This document shows, piece by piece, positions 1 through 6,116 of a stretch of DNA of 6,116 bases (the first letter of the stretch is position 1; every line of letters begins with the position of its first letter). Location: NCBI GenBank assembly GCA_030432775.1, contig JAUILO010000140.1, forward strand, positions 1 through 6,116, in the 5' to 3' direction. The stretch comes from Alphaproteobacteria bacterium. Its GTDB lineage: Bacteria; Pseudomonadota; Alphaproteobacteria; Micavibrionales; Micavibrionaceae. A program made the translations under genes and the position numbers. The notes under the pieces are model-generated. The model worked only from the letters and a program-made list of their open reading frames with translations, made no database searches and was not told the DNA's origin.

Positions 1-168
1 GAACAGATTGGTGATTTTGACTTATCAAGCCGCTACCATACACATTGTGACCCTAGACTAAACGCCAATCAGGCGCTGGAAATGGCTTTCCTTGTGGCCG
101 ACGAGCTAAAGTCCTTACGCGGCAACAAGCCCGACTATGCCAATATCGAAGCTGCAGCCGCAGAATAA
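1..168 (+). CDS. Class II (plant-type) DAHP synthase, C-terminal 55 residues (5' end outside window)
   Basis: This frame is open from the first base and ends at TAA 166-168. The visible residues include LSSRYHTHCDPRLNANQALE followed by MAFLVADELK, the highly conserved C-terminal block of class II 3-deoxy-7-phosphoheptulonate synthases. From family knowledge, the enzyme condenses phosphoenolpyruvate with erythrose 4-phosphate in the cytoplasm to start the shikimate pathway to aromatic amino acids. After this block comes a short tail rich in Asn, Asp and Ala ending in AAAAE, which looks like a normal variable terminus. The catalytic barrel lies upstream of the window, so activity and regulation cannot be judged. 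No gene symbol is given because class II enzymes are variously called aroG, aroF or aroH. The family call is confident from the RYHTHCDPRLN signature. Confidence 0.9.
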   Translation, partial: EQIGDFDLSSRYHTHCDPRLNANQALEMAFLVADELKSLRGNKPDYANIEAAAAE

Positions 169-188
169 AGCATCACGGTAAAACATGA

Positions 189-224
189 GGGGTCTGCAAA
201 TATACTTTGCCAACCCCGCCGTTT
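189..224 (+). terminator. Possible terminator hairpin after the DAHP synthase gene
   Basis: GGGGT (189-193) pairs with ACCCC (213-217) and GCAAA (196-200) with TTTGC (206-210). A 2-nt internal mismatch separates the two stems and TATAC forms the loop. The hairpin is followed by GCCGTTTT, so the T-run is short and offset by four bases. It lies 20 bp after the DAHP synthase stop and 20 bp before the start of nadE, which fits termination of the upstream transcript. The imperfect stem and weak T-run leave the call tentative. Confidence 0.4.
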
Positions 225-235
225 TCACTTAAAAA
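207..235 (+). promoter_or_regulatory. Tentative nadE promoter (TTGCCA-17-TAAAAA)
   Basis: TTGCCA (207-212) matches the -35 consensus TTGACA at 5 of 6 bases. It is followed after 17 bp by TAAAAA (230-235), a 4-of-6 match to TATAAT. Transcription would start near 242, almost at the nadE ATG at 245, giving a nearly leaderless message. This agrees with the absence of a well-placed Shine-Dalgarno sequence. The -35 overlaps the 3' arm of the hairpin at 189-217. AT-rich DNA gives such matches by chance, so confidence is low. Confidence 0.25.
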
Positions 236-244
236 TTTTTAGGT

Positions 245-1930
245 ATGACAAACGCGCTCCGCATTACCTTGGCGCAGATCAATCCCGTTGTGGGTGCATT
301 ATCTGGTAACAAGGACAAAATCATCGGTATTCTCGAAGAATGCCGCGAACATGCAGATATTGTTATTTTCCCCGAGCTGAGCATTTGTGGCTACCCGCCC
401 GAAGACCTTATATTAAAACCTAGCTTTATCAGGTCGATTGATAAACATGTGCAAGATATTGTGCAATGGAGTACATCTTCATCAATGGCAATCATACTGC
501 CTGTTCCGGTCACACAGGAGGATAAGATATATAATGCCGCGCATATCATAGAAAACGGCAAAATCACAGCAACACAGCACAAAGTACATTTGCCCAATTA
601 CGGCGTATTTGATGAACAGCGCCTGTTCTCCGCCGGAAAGATGCCGGATGTGCAAATAATCGCAGGACATAAAATCGGCTTGCTTATATGTGAAGATATG
701 TGGCATGACGACGTTGCCGCCCATCTACAGGATAATGGCGCGCAATTATTCATCAGTGTGAATGCCAGCCCGTTTGATTACCGCAAAACAACAGAGCGCC
801 ATGATATTGCCCGCAAGAATGTCAGCAAAACAGGATTGCCGCTCATATACCTCAACCAATGGGGCGGTCAGGACGAACTTGTATTTGACGGGACGTCTTT
901 CATTATGGATGACAAGGGTGACATTATATTAGAATGCGCCCATTTTGCCGAAGATCTCTGCCACACGGATTGGGAATATAACGCCAAAAACAATGCGTTT
1001 TCATTTCAAAGATCATCCACCCATCAACGTCAATCACGCAGCAATGACTCGCTTGAAAGCATTTACATGGCCTGTGTTACAGGCTTGCGCGATTATGTCA
1101 CAAAGGCTGGTTTTCCGGGCGTATTACTTGGCCTGTCCGGCGGTATTGATAGTGCCTTAACAGCCGAAATCGCCGTTGATGCGCTAGGGGCTGATGCTGT
1201 GCATTGCGTAATGATGCCCTCAAAATACACATCCGAAGACAGCCTGAATGATGCGCGGAAGCTGGCCGAAAATCTAAATGTCCGACTTGATAACATAGCG
1301 ATTGAAAAAAGCGTTAGCGCCTTTGAAAACACATTATCCGGTTATTTTGACGACACAACCCCCGGCATCACATTTGAAAACCTGCAATCACGAAGCCGTG
1401 GTTTGATATTAATGGCGCTATCCAATGCCAGCGGAAAAATGGTCATGTCGACCGGAAATAAATCCGAAATGGCGGTGGGTTATGCCACATTATATGGCGA
1501 TATGTGCGGCGGTTTTAACCCGCTAAAGGATCTATATAAAACACAGGTCTTTGCCCTTAGCCAATGGCGCAATGCGCACAAACCCGCTAATGCTCAAGGC
1601 CCTGAAGGCATCGTGATGCCTGTCAACATCATCGAAAAACCGCCAACAGCAGAACTACGGGACAACCAGACAGATCAGGATTCCCTGCCCCCTTATGATA
1701 TTCTGGACAACATTCTGGAATGCCTGATTGAATATGATATGGGCATTCAGGATATTGTTGCCAAAGGACATGACAAACAGACCGTGCTTTCTGTCTGGAA
1801 AATGCTGGATCGATCAGAATATAAACGCAGACAAGCACCGCCCGGCGTTAAAATTACCTCCCGTGCATTTGGCCGTGACCGCCGTTATCCTATTATTAAC
1901 CATTTCGCGCATAATATAGAGGCAGGGTAA
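245..1930 (+). CDS. nadE: Glutamine-dependent NAD+ synthetase (nitrilase-type glutaminase fused to NAD synthase)
   Basis: The enzyme makes NAD+ from nicotinic acid adenine dinucleotide, ATP and glutamine, the last step of cytoplasmic NAD synthesis. The 561-residue length matches the two-domain form. Residues 1 to about 255 are a carbon-nitrogen hydrolase (nitrilase) domain with the expected Glu-Lys-Cys triad: E44 in FPELSICGY, K113 in HKVHLPNYG and C149 in LLICEDMWH. Residues from about 270 on are the ATP-pyrophosphatase synthase domain, with the ATP-binding SGGIDS loop at 298-303 and STGNKSE at 402-408. The protein ends in the usual basic RRYPI region. The start ATG gives the standard N-terminus (RITLAQINPVVG). 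No good Shine-Dalgarno precedes it: the only AGG, at 241-243, is one base from the ATG. All catalytic motifs are intact, so ammonia from glutamine should be channelled to the synthase site. It may be co-transcribed with the next gene, 30 bp downstream. Confidence 0.97.
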   Translation: MTNALRITLAQINPVVGALSGNKDKIIGILEECREHADIVIFPELSICGYPPEDLILKPSFIRSIDKHVQDIVQWSTSSSMAIILPVPVTQEDKIYNAAHIIENGKITATQHKVHLPNYGVFDEQRLFSAGKMPDVQIIAGHKIGLLICEDMWHDDVAAHLQDNGAQLFISVNASPFDYRKTTERHDIARKNVSKTGLPLIYLNQWGGQDELVFDGTSFIMDDKGDIILECAHFAEDLCHTDWEYNAKNNAFSFQRSSTHQRQSRSNDSLESIYMACVTGLRDYVTKAGFPGVLLGLSGGIDSALTAEIAVDALGADAVHCVMMPSKYTSEDSLNDARKLAENLNVRLDNIAIEKSVSAFENTLSGYFDDTTPGITFENLQSRSRGLILMALSNASGKMVMSTGNKSEMAVGYATLYGDMCGGFNPLKDLYKTQVFALSQWRNAHKPANAQGPEGIVMPVNIIEKPPTAELRDNQTDQDSLPPYDILDNILECLIEYDMGIQDIVAKGHDKQTVLSVWKMLDRSEYKRRQAPPGVKITSRAFGRDRRYPIINHFAHNIEAG

Positions 1931-1960
1931 AACATTAATAGCGAAAAGTTAGATGTCACA

Positions 1961-2407
1961 ATGACATTACTACAGACGGCAAATAATACTTTTGAGACAA
2001 CAGCGCAGGGTTACTTCACAGACATACTCAGCTATAGCGCGGGCTCTCACCCCGACTGGACATCCGCACATAACGAAATCAATGTACAGCTTACTGTTAC
2101 GCCACAAAGCGATGGAAAATTCAGTCTAGCAAAACATGTATGGTCAGGCACAAATAATAACACCTCGCAAGCCAGCACGGCCATAGATCTTGGTATTCAC
2201 CACAGCCTTGATGATGCAGCACAAACAGCCGAGCGCCTATTTAGTAGCGAGCGCAGCTCATGGGAGACCCGCAGCGACAATGCGCGCGTATTACGTGGTG
2301 CAGAGCCAGCTGATGAGCGTTATGACTGGGCACATATAGAACAAGCACAAGACAACTTGTACCCCTCACAACCCTCGTACCGCACCGCACAGACCTATAC
2401 AGCCTAA
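1961..2407 (+). CDS. Uncharacterised 148-residue protein
   Basis: I do not recognise this protein or any domain in it. It is probably a real gene: it is the only sizeable open frame in the gap between nadE and gltX, on the same strand, 30 bp after the nadE stop. It has no signal peptide or membrane segment, so a soluble cytoplasmic protein is likely. The composition is unusual: no cysteine, only two lysines (K53, K58), one methionine (the start) and four tryptophans (W33, W61, W101, W123). It is rich in Ser, Thr, Asn, Gln and Ala. Residues 38-62 (NEINVQLTVTPQ, then KFSLAKHVW) look like paired beta strands, and residues 80-96 (HHSLDDAAQTAERLFSS) like an amphipathic helix. The last 20 residues look disordered. 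No clear Shine-Dalgarno is seen; GAAAAG at 1942-1947 is at best weak. It shares nadE's frame, with only the TAA between them. Function is unknown. Confidence 0.65.
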   Translation: MTLLQTANNTFETTAQGYFTDILSYSAGSHPDWTSAHNEINVQLTVTPQSDGKFSLAKHVWSGTNNNTSQASTAIDLGIHHSLDDAAQTAERLFSSERSSWETRSDNARVLRGAEPADERYDWAHIEQAQDNLYPSQPSYRTAQTYTA

Positions 2408-2534
2408 ATTCGTTCGTGCAATAGGGCGTTTAGCCATAAAATAAGCTCTTTTTATTAGCCAGCCCCATTTATCGGCTTTTCTTTTCATACGCAATTTGCT
2501 ACTTTCAGCCTCCTGAGCCAAAGGAATTAAGAAT
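2408..2534 (+). promoter_or_regulatory. Intergenic leader of gltX with Shine-Dalgarno AAGGA
   Basis: AAGGA at 2521-2525 lies 9 bases before the gltX ATG at 2535 and supports that start. The rest of this AT-rich gap may hold a promoter: TAAAAT at 2437-2442 resembles a -10 box, but no good -35 lies 16-18 bp upstream of it. I see no strong hairpin with a T-run, so termination after the 148-residue gene is not demonstrated. Confidence 0.5.
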
Positions 2535-3869
2535 ATGACTGTAAAAGTAAGATTTGCGCCCTCACCCACCGGATATATGCATGTTGGTAACGCTAGAACA
2601 GCGCTTGTCACGTGGCTTTTTGCCCGTAAGAACCAAGGCATATTCTTGCTTCGTATCGATGATACCGATGCCGAACGTAGCAAACCCGAATATGAACAAG
2701 CCATTGAAGATGGCTTGAACTGGATGGGGCTGGACTGGGATGAAAAAGCCAGACAGAAAAATCGTGACGAGCGTTATCAGGAAGCTATTCAAAAATTAAA
2801 AGACGATGGACGTCTGTACCCATGTTACGAAACAGCCGAAGAACTTGCCCTAAAACGTAAAACACAGCTTTCACGCGGGAAGCCACCGGTTTATGACCGT
2901 GGCGCATTGTCGCTGAACGATGAACAAATCAAAGCCTATGAAGATCAAGGTCGCAAAGCGCATTGGCGTTTCAAAATGCTTCATGATCCAATCGAATGGA
3001 ATGACATGGTTCGTGGCAATGTGCAATTTCAAGGTAGCGATATTTCAGACCCTGTTCTGATCCGCGAGGATGGATCGCCACTATACCACATCTGTTCTGT
3101 TATTGATGATGTCGATTACAAAATCACGCATGTTGTGCGCGGTGAAGATCACGTATCAAACACCGCAGCCCATATACAGATGTTTGAAGCGCTTGGCGCA
3201 AAGCCACCGGAATTTGCCCATATGACATTGCTGGCCGACATGGATGGCGGCAAATTATCTAAAAGACTTGGCGGCAAAAGCCTGAAAGAACTTCGTGAAG
3301 AAGAAGGACTTGAGCCAATGGCATTAATCAGCTTGCTCGCCAAACTCGGCAGCTCTGACCCAATTGACGCGCTCACAGATATTCAGCCAGCGATCGACCA
3401 GTTCGATTTTTCAAAATTTTCGCGTAACACACCAAAATTTGATTCAGACGAACTTATTCGTCTCAACGCCAAAATTCTGCAACAAACAAGCTATGCCGAT
3501 ATTAAAGACCGCCTCGAAGAACTAGGGCTTGGTGATATTGACGAGAGTTTCTGGAACGCTGTTCACAATAACCTGAACCTGCTGATTGATTTGAAAGAAT
3601 GGTGGACTGTTGCCAATGGTCCGGTTTCTCCAATCATCGAGGATGCTGATTATATCCGCGAAGCAGCAGCCCTTCTGCCTGCTGCACCATGGGATGAAAA
3701 CACATGGAGTTCGTGGACTACGCAAATCAAGGAAAAAACCGGACGCAAAGGCAAAGAACTATTCCTGCCACTACGTCAGGCTATCACCGGCATGGATCAT
3801 GGTCCGGAAATGCCTGTGCTTTTGCCATTGATTGGTTCTGAAAAAGTTAAGGACAGGCTTGCGGCCTAA
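2535..3869 (+). CDS. gltX: Glutamyl-tRNA synthetase (class I, short alphaproteobacterial form)
   Basis: The enzyme attaches glutamate to tRNA-Glu using ATP in the cytoplasm. It opens with the class I signature RFAPSPTGYMHVGNARTAL, where HVGN (16-19) is the HIGH-type ATP motif. The glutamate and tRNA acceptor region follows, with LRIDDTDAERS near 39-49 and RGEDH at 202-206. The KMSKS-type loop is KLSKR at 240-244. The C-terminal anticodon-binding region carries the typical GRKGKELFLPLRQAITG followed by HGPEM near 408-429. At 444 residues it is somewhat shorter than E. coli GltX (471) and lacks that enzyme's zinc-binding Cys/His cluster; only C97 remains there. From family knowledge, many alphaproteobacteria carry two GltX paralogues and form Gln-tRNA by GatCAB amidation of misacylated Glu-tRNA-Gln. 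Whether this copy charges tRNA-Glu, tRNA-Gln or both cannot be told here. The start is supported by AAGGA at 2521-2525. Confidence 0.96.
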   Translation: MTVKVRFAPSPTGYMHVGNARTALVTWLFARKNQGIFLLRIDDTDAERSKPEYEQAIEDGLNWMGLDWDEKARQKNRDERYQEAIQKLKDDGRLYPCYETAEELALKRKTQLSRGKPPVYDRGALSLNDEQIKAYEDQGRKAHWRFKMLHDPIEWNDMVRGNVQFQGSDISDPVLIREDGSPLYHICSVIDDVDYKITHVVRGEDHVSNTAAHIQMFEALGAKPPEFAHMTLLADMDGGKLSKRLGGKSLKELREEEGLEPMALISLLAKLGSSDPIDALTDIQPAIDQFDFSKFSRNTPKFDSDELIRLNAKILQQTSYADIKDRLEELGLGDIDESFWNAVHNNLNLLIDLKEWWTVANGPVSPIIEDADYIREAAALLPAAPWDENTWSSWTTQIKEKTGRKGKELFLPLRQAITGMDHGPEMPVLLPLIGSEKVKDRLAA

Positions 3870-3900
3870 TCGGTTGCATGCGGCCTATTTGCGGCATATT
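3860..3900. repeat. Three 11-bp direct repeats, TGCGGCCTAWT-like, at the 3' end of gltX
   Basis: TGCGGCCTAAT (3860-3870), TGCGGCCTATT (3879-3889) and TGCGGCATATT (3890-3900) differ from one another by one or two bases. The last two are directly adjacent. The first contains the gltX stop codon, TAA at 3867-3869. This is probably a small local duplication in the space between convergent genes. No function is apparent. Confidence 0.55.
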
Positions 3901-3911
3901 ACCTGAATTAC

Positions 3912-3957
3912 AAAACAGCACAGCGGAAATCAACATCTGTGCAGATCAAGCGTGCTG
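3912..3957 (-). terminator. Probable rho-independent terminator of ilvA (minus strand)
   Basis: Read on the minus strand, CAGCAC (3957-3952) pairs with GTGCTG (3921-3916), and two more G-C pairs can form across a one-base bulge. Inside the loop a second hairpin, ATCTG/CAGAT, forms at 3946-3935. The outer stem is followed at once by TTTTG (3915-3911). It starts 4 bp after the ilvA stop. The T-run sits on the minus-strand side only, so it fits ilvA rather than the convergent gltX. The long loop makes it imperfect. Confidence 0.45.
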
Positions 3958-3961
3958 GAGA

Positions 3962-5506
3962 CTAATCTTTATGCTCGGAATACAGCATACGATCCATTGT
4001 TAAATCATCCAGCGGACGGCATGTGATTTTTGTCGCATTCACTTTTTTGACAAACTCATCGTAATCATTGACGCTGTTAAGCTCAAAACCCATTAATGCA
4101 CGGCCGATTGTCTCGCCAGTATATACATAGTTGAAATAACAAATATTGGCCGTCCCCGAAATTGCGCGCAATAACTCACGCAGCGCCCCGGCTCGCTCCG
4201 GGAAGTGGACATGCATAAACACAGGGTTCTGCAATAAATCCGGATTATAATTGATAACGCGGTAACGCGTATCAGGCTGGCCCGTGATATCTTCAAATTT
4301 CACGCCTGCCTTCTTGAGGTTCTTTTGCATCGCTTCCAGAGCTTCCGGCGTGCCTTCAAAAGATATAACCGGCCATGCAATACCCTTGCTAACCTTACCG
4401 TATTGGAAGGCTGTGACACTGACACCGGAGAAATATTTATTCAGAAGATCAAGCAGATTGCCGCGTCCTTCAGTCAGTTCAAAACGCAAATATCTTTGAC
4501 GCTGCGCGCCGACAGAATGGTTCGCAGAGATAAGGCGCAGCTTGCTAAAGTCCATATTTGCACCACAGATAATAGATAAAACCTTTTTACCTTTCATCTT
4601 TTCCGGATGTGCTTTGGCATATTTAATCAAACCGGCAAGGCCCAGCGCGCCTGACGGCTCGGGAATGAAACGGCCGATCTCCCATGTTGTCTCAACAGCC
4701 GAGCTAACCTCTTCGTTTTTCACAACAATGATGTCATCCAGCGTTTCACTGCATATTTTAAAACAAAGCTTACCCGGTTCACGCACGGCTGTGCCGTCAC
4801 AAAATGTGTCTACCTCATCAAGGCACACAGGCTTACCCGCATCCATTGATGCTTTCATACTGGCCTGTCCTTCGGCCTCCACACCAATCACTTTGATATC
4901 CGGATAATGGATCTTCAGCCATGTCGAAACACCCGAAGCCATACCGCCGCCGCCAATTTGAAGGAATATATAATCAAACGGCCCTTTGCCCGACAGCACG
5001 ATTTCATCGGCAATTGTCCCCTGTCCGGCAATTGTATAAATATCATCATAAGGGTGGATATAAGGGTATTTCTTTTTTGCGACATATTCTAACGCTGCGT
5101 CGGATGCTTCGTTATACGAATCCCCCGTCAACACAACTTCGACAAAATCACCGCCATGCTTTTTAACGGCATCCTGTTTCATCTTTGGCGCAGATAAAGG
5201 CATGTAAATCTTGCTTTTAATACCGAGCAATCGCGAAGCCAGCGCCACGCCCTGTGCATGGTTTCCGGCAGATGCTGCGACAACGGGCTTACGGTGATCA
5301 TGGTTTTGCAGGGTCGCCATACAGTTATAAGCACCGCGCCATTTATACGCGTTAATCATTGAGAGATCTTCGCGCTTTAAATACACGTCACAATCAAGGC
5401 CGGGAATAGTAACCTGATTAAGCGCTGTTGGACCGTTCACACGATAGATACGCTCGCGCGCTCTAAGGGTTTCTTCTACCAGTTGATCTTTTAGTGATTT
5501 GCTCAT
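3962..5506 (-). CDS. ilvA: Biosynthetic threonine ammonia-lyase (threonine deaminase)
   Basis: The enzyme is PLP-dependent and converts threonine to 2-oxobutanoate and ammonia, the committed step of isoleucine synthesis. Its 514 residues equal the E. coli IlvA length. The fold-type II catalytic domain covers about 1-325. It has the PLP lysine K55 in INAYKWRGAYN, the substrate loop SAGNHAQG at 79-86, the glycine-rich phosphate cup GGGG at 185-188, EPSGALGLAG from 283 and CGANMDF at 314-320. Two ACT-like regulatory domains follow, at about 338-418 and 428-505 (MHVHFPERAGALRELLRAIS). From family knowledge this marks the isoleucine-inhibited biosynthetic form, not the short catabolic TdcB. C314 replaces the serine that usually contacts the PLP ring nitrogen, and AYKWRG replaces the usual SFKLRG. 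The start is supported by GAGG (minus strand, 5519-5516) 9 bases before the ATG. A promoter lies just upstream and a terminator just downstream, so it is probably transcribed alone. Confidence 0.95.
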   Translation of the reverse strand: MSKSLKDQLVEETLRARERIYRVNGPTALNQVTIPGLDCDVYLKREDLSMINAYKWRGAYNCMATLQNHDHRKPVVAASAGNHAQGVALASRLLGIKSKIYMPLSAPKMKQDAVKKHGGDFVEVVLTGDSYNEASDAALEYVAKKKYPYIHPYDDIYTIAGQGTIADEIVLSGKGPFDYIFLQIGGGGMASGVSTWLKIHYPDIKVIGVEAEGQASMKASMDAGKPVCLDEVDTFCDGTAVREPGKLCFKICSETLDDIIVVKNEEVSSAVETTWEIGRFIPEPSGALGLAGLIKYAKAHPEKMKGKKVLSIICGANMDFSKLRLISANHSVGAQRQRYLRFELTEGRGNLLDLLNKYFSGVSVTAFQYGKVSKGIAWPVISFEGTPEALEAMQKNLKKAGVKFEDITGQPDTRYRVINYNPDLLQNPVFMHVHFPERAGALRELLRAISGTANICYFNYVYTGETIGRALMGFELNSVNDYDEFVKKVNATKITCRPLDDLTMDRMLYSEHKD

Positions 5507-5541
5507 CGGGATACGCCTCTATAAAAACCTTATAGGCCATT

Positions 5542-5569
5542 ACTATAGAAAGGAAATGATTGCCGTCAA
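5542..5569 (-). promoter_or_regulatory. ilvA promoter, TTGACG-16-TATAGT
   Basis: On the minus strand TTGACG (5569-5564) is a 5-of-6 match to the -35 consensus, preceded by C as in the alphaproteobacterial CTTGAC form. TATAGT (5547-5542), a 5-of-6 match to the -10 box, follows after 16 bp. Transcription would begin near 5535, giving a leader of about 30 nt that contains the GAGG Shine-Dalgarno. That leader is too short for a peptide attenuator, so feedback control of the enzyme is more likely than attenuation here. Confidence 0.6.
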
Positions 5570-5588
5570 GTCGTCTCGTTGCTATAAG
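5560..5588 (+). promoter_or_regulatory. Promoter of the TrmJ-family gene, TTGCCG-17-TATAAG
   Basis: TTGCCG (5560-5565, 4 of 6 to the -35 consensus) and TATAAG (5583-5588, 5 of 6 to the -10 consensus) are 17 bp apart. Transcription would start near 5595, with a leader of about 13 nt that includes AGGT at 5600-5603. Its -35 overlaps that of the opposed ilvA promoter by two bases. Confidence 0.45.
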
Positions 5589-5607
5589 GCAAAACCAATA
5601 GGTAAAA

Positions 5608-6116
5608 ATGATGAATAGTGAATTTAAATTCGAGAACGCGCCGGTTATTATACTCGCCAATCCACAGATGGGCGAAAATATTGGCGCAACTGCCCGTGCT
5701 ATGCTGAATTTTGGCATGACCGAGCTACGCTTGATCGCGCCGCGCGATGGCTGGCCGAATGAGCGTGCCGAGGCTATGTCTTCGGGGGCTTTTGATATGA
5801 TGGCGCCTGTGCAGGTCTTTTCGCGCACAGAGGACGCTATTGCCGATTTACACATGGTTTATGCGACAACCGCGCGGGAGCGCGATATGGTGAAACCGAC
5901 CTATAGCGCAAGGCAGGCGGCCAGCCAGATCGTAGACCGTGCGCAATCCAGACAAAAAACCGGCATCATTTTTGGTGGTGAACGCGCCGGACTGAATAAT
6001 GATGATATCGCCCTTAGTCATTACATCATCCAGATCCCCGTAAACCCGAACTTTTCCTCGCTGAACCTTGGTCAGGCTGTTTTGCTGGTATGTAACGAGA
6101 TATTCCAGTCATACCG
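5608..6116 (+). CDS. trmJ: TrmJ-like tRNA (cytidine/uridine-2'-O-)-methyltransferase, N-terminal part (3' end outside window)
   Basis: The frame is open from ATG 5608 through the last base, giving 169 residues before the window ends. It is a SPOUT (SpoU/TrmH) family methyltransferase with all three motifs in order: motif 1 NPQMGENIGATARAMLNFG at 18-36, motif 2 FGGERAGLNNDDI at 122-134, and motif 3 with its conserved start IPVNPNFSSLNLGQA at 143-157. The short N-terminus before motif 1 and the spacing match TrmJ/LasT. From family knowledge, TrmJ uses S-adenosylmethionine to 2'-O-methylate position 32 in the tRNA anticodon loop and works as a dimer with a deep trefoil knot. The exact RNA target cannot be proven from this part. 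Two ATGs are adjacent (5608, 5611). AGG at 5600-5602 sits 5 bases from the first and 8 from the second, so 5611 may be the real start. It is divergent from ilvA with no clear functional link. Confidence 0.88.
   Translation, partial: MMNSEFKFENAPVIILANPQMGENIGATARAMLNFGMTELRLIAPRDGWPNERAEAMSSGAFDMMAPVQVFSRTEDAIADLHMVYATTARERDMVKPTYSARQAASQIVDRAQSRQKTGIIFGGERAGLNNDDIALSHYIIQIPVNPNFSSLNLGQAVLLVCNEIFQSY

Noticed and set aside
1928..1963. The 148-residue gene is in the same frame as nadE with only TAA 1928-1930 between them, hinting at stop-codon read-through or a split fusion
   Set aside because: NadE already ends at its normal family terminus, and ten stop-free codons in a matching frame are likely by chance.
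1953..1964. Three-codon minicistron (ATG TCA CAA TGA) whose stop overlaps the ATG of the 148-residue gene in an ATGA arrangement
   Set aside because: It resembles translational coupling, but such short overlaps arise easily by chance and no Shine-Dalgarno precedes it.
2366..2704. 112-residue minus-strand open frame covering the gltX start
   Set aside because: It overlaps the end of the 148-residue gene and the conserved HVGN region of gltX on the other strand, so it is best explained as a shadow.
4542..4907. 121-residue plus-strand open frame inside ilvA
   Set aside because: It is entirely antisense to the conserved catalytic domain of ilvA and shows no protein-like domain or ribosome binding site.
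5507..5541. Leader-peptide attenuator or riboswitch upstream of ilvA
   Set aside because: The inferred leader is only about 30 nt, with no run of isoleucine, leucine or valine codons and no alternative hairpins.
5463..5855. 130-residue minus-strand open frame running from the trmJ coding region across the divergent promoter gap into ilvA
   Set aside because: It lies opposite the SPOUT motif 1 region of trmJ, crosses both promoters and overlaps the start of ilvA in another frame. It is a shadow frame with no recognisable domain.
1..6116. Mobile element, CRISPR array, defence or toxin-antitoxin system, tRNA or rRNA genes
   Set aside because: There are no transposase or integrase motifs, spaced repeats, terminal inverted repeats or RNA-gene-like sequences. 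All long genes are core metabolic or translation genes.

Overview
The window is an ordinary stretch of bacterial housekeeping genes, most likely from an alphaproteobacterium of moderate GC content. This placement is an inference. It rests on a class II (plant-type) DAHP synthase, a glutamine-dependent NAD synthetase with a fused nitrilase domain, a short (about 444-residue) glutamyl-tRNA synthetase, and alphaproteobacterial-looking promoter hexamers (CTTGAC/CTATAG). No 16S rRNA or other decisive marker is present.

Layout. Positions 1-168 hold the C-terminal end of a class II DAHP synthase (first step of the shikimate pathway), followed by a hairpin that may terminate it. Then come, on the plus strand, nadE (245-1930), an unrecognised 148-residue protein (1961-2407) and gltX (2535-3869). 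gltX converges on a minus-strand ilvA-type threonine ammonia-lyase gene (3962-5506), and the 92-bp gap holds a short direct repeat and a likely ilvA terminator. Divergent from ilvA, at 5608 to the end of the window, is the 5' part of a TrmJ/SpoU-family RNA 2'-O-methyltransferase gene. The roughly 100-bp ilvA/trmJ gap carries two opposed promoter-like elements whose -35 hexamers overlap.

How the genes relate. The products serve aromatic amino-acid synthesis, NAD synthesis, Glu-tRNA charging, isoleucine synthesis and tRNA modification. They do not form one pathway. nadE and the 148-residue gene are close enough (30 bp) to be co-transcribed. gltX has its own good Shine-Dalgarno site after a 127-bp gap.

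I found no mobile element, CRISPR array, RNA gene, toxin-antitoxin or defence locus, and no convincing new system. The points most worth a second look are the overlapping divergent promoters, the orphan 148-residue protein, a Ser-to-Cys change at the PLP ring-nitrogen position of IlvA, and the lack of a normal ribosome binding site before nadE.
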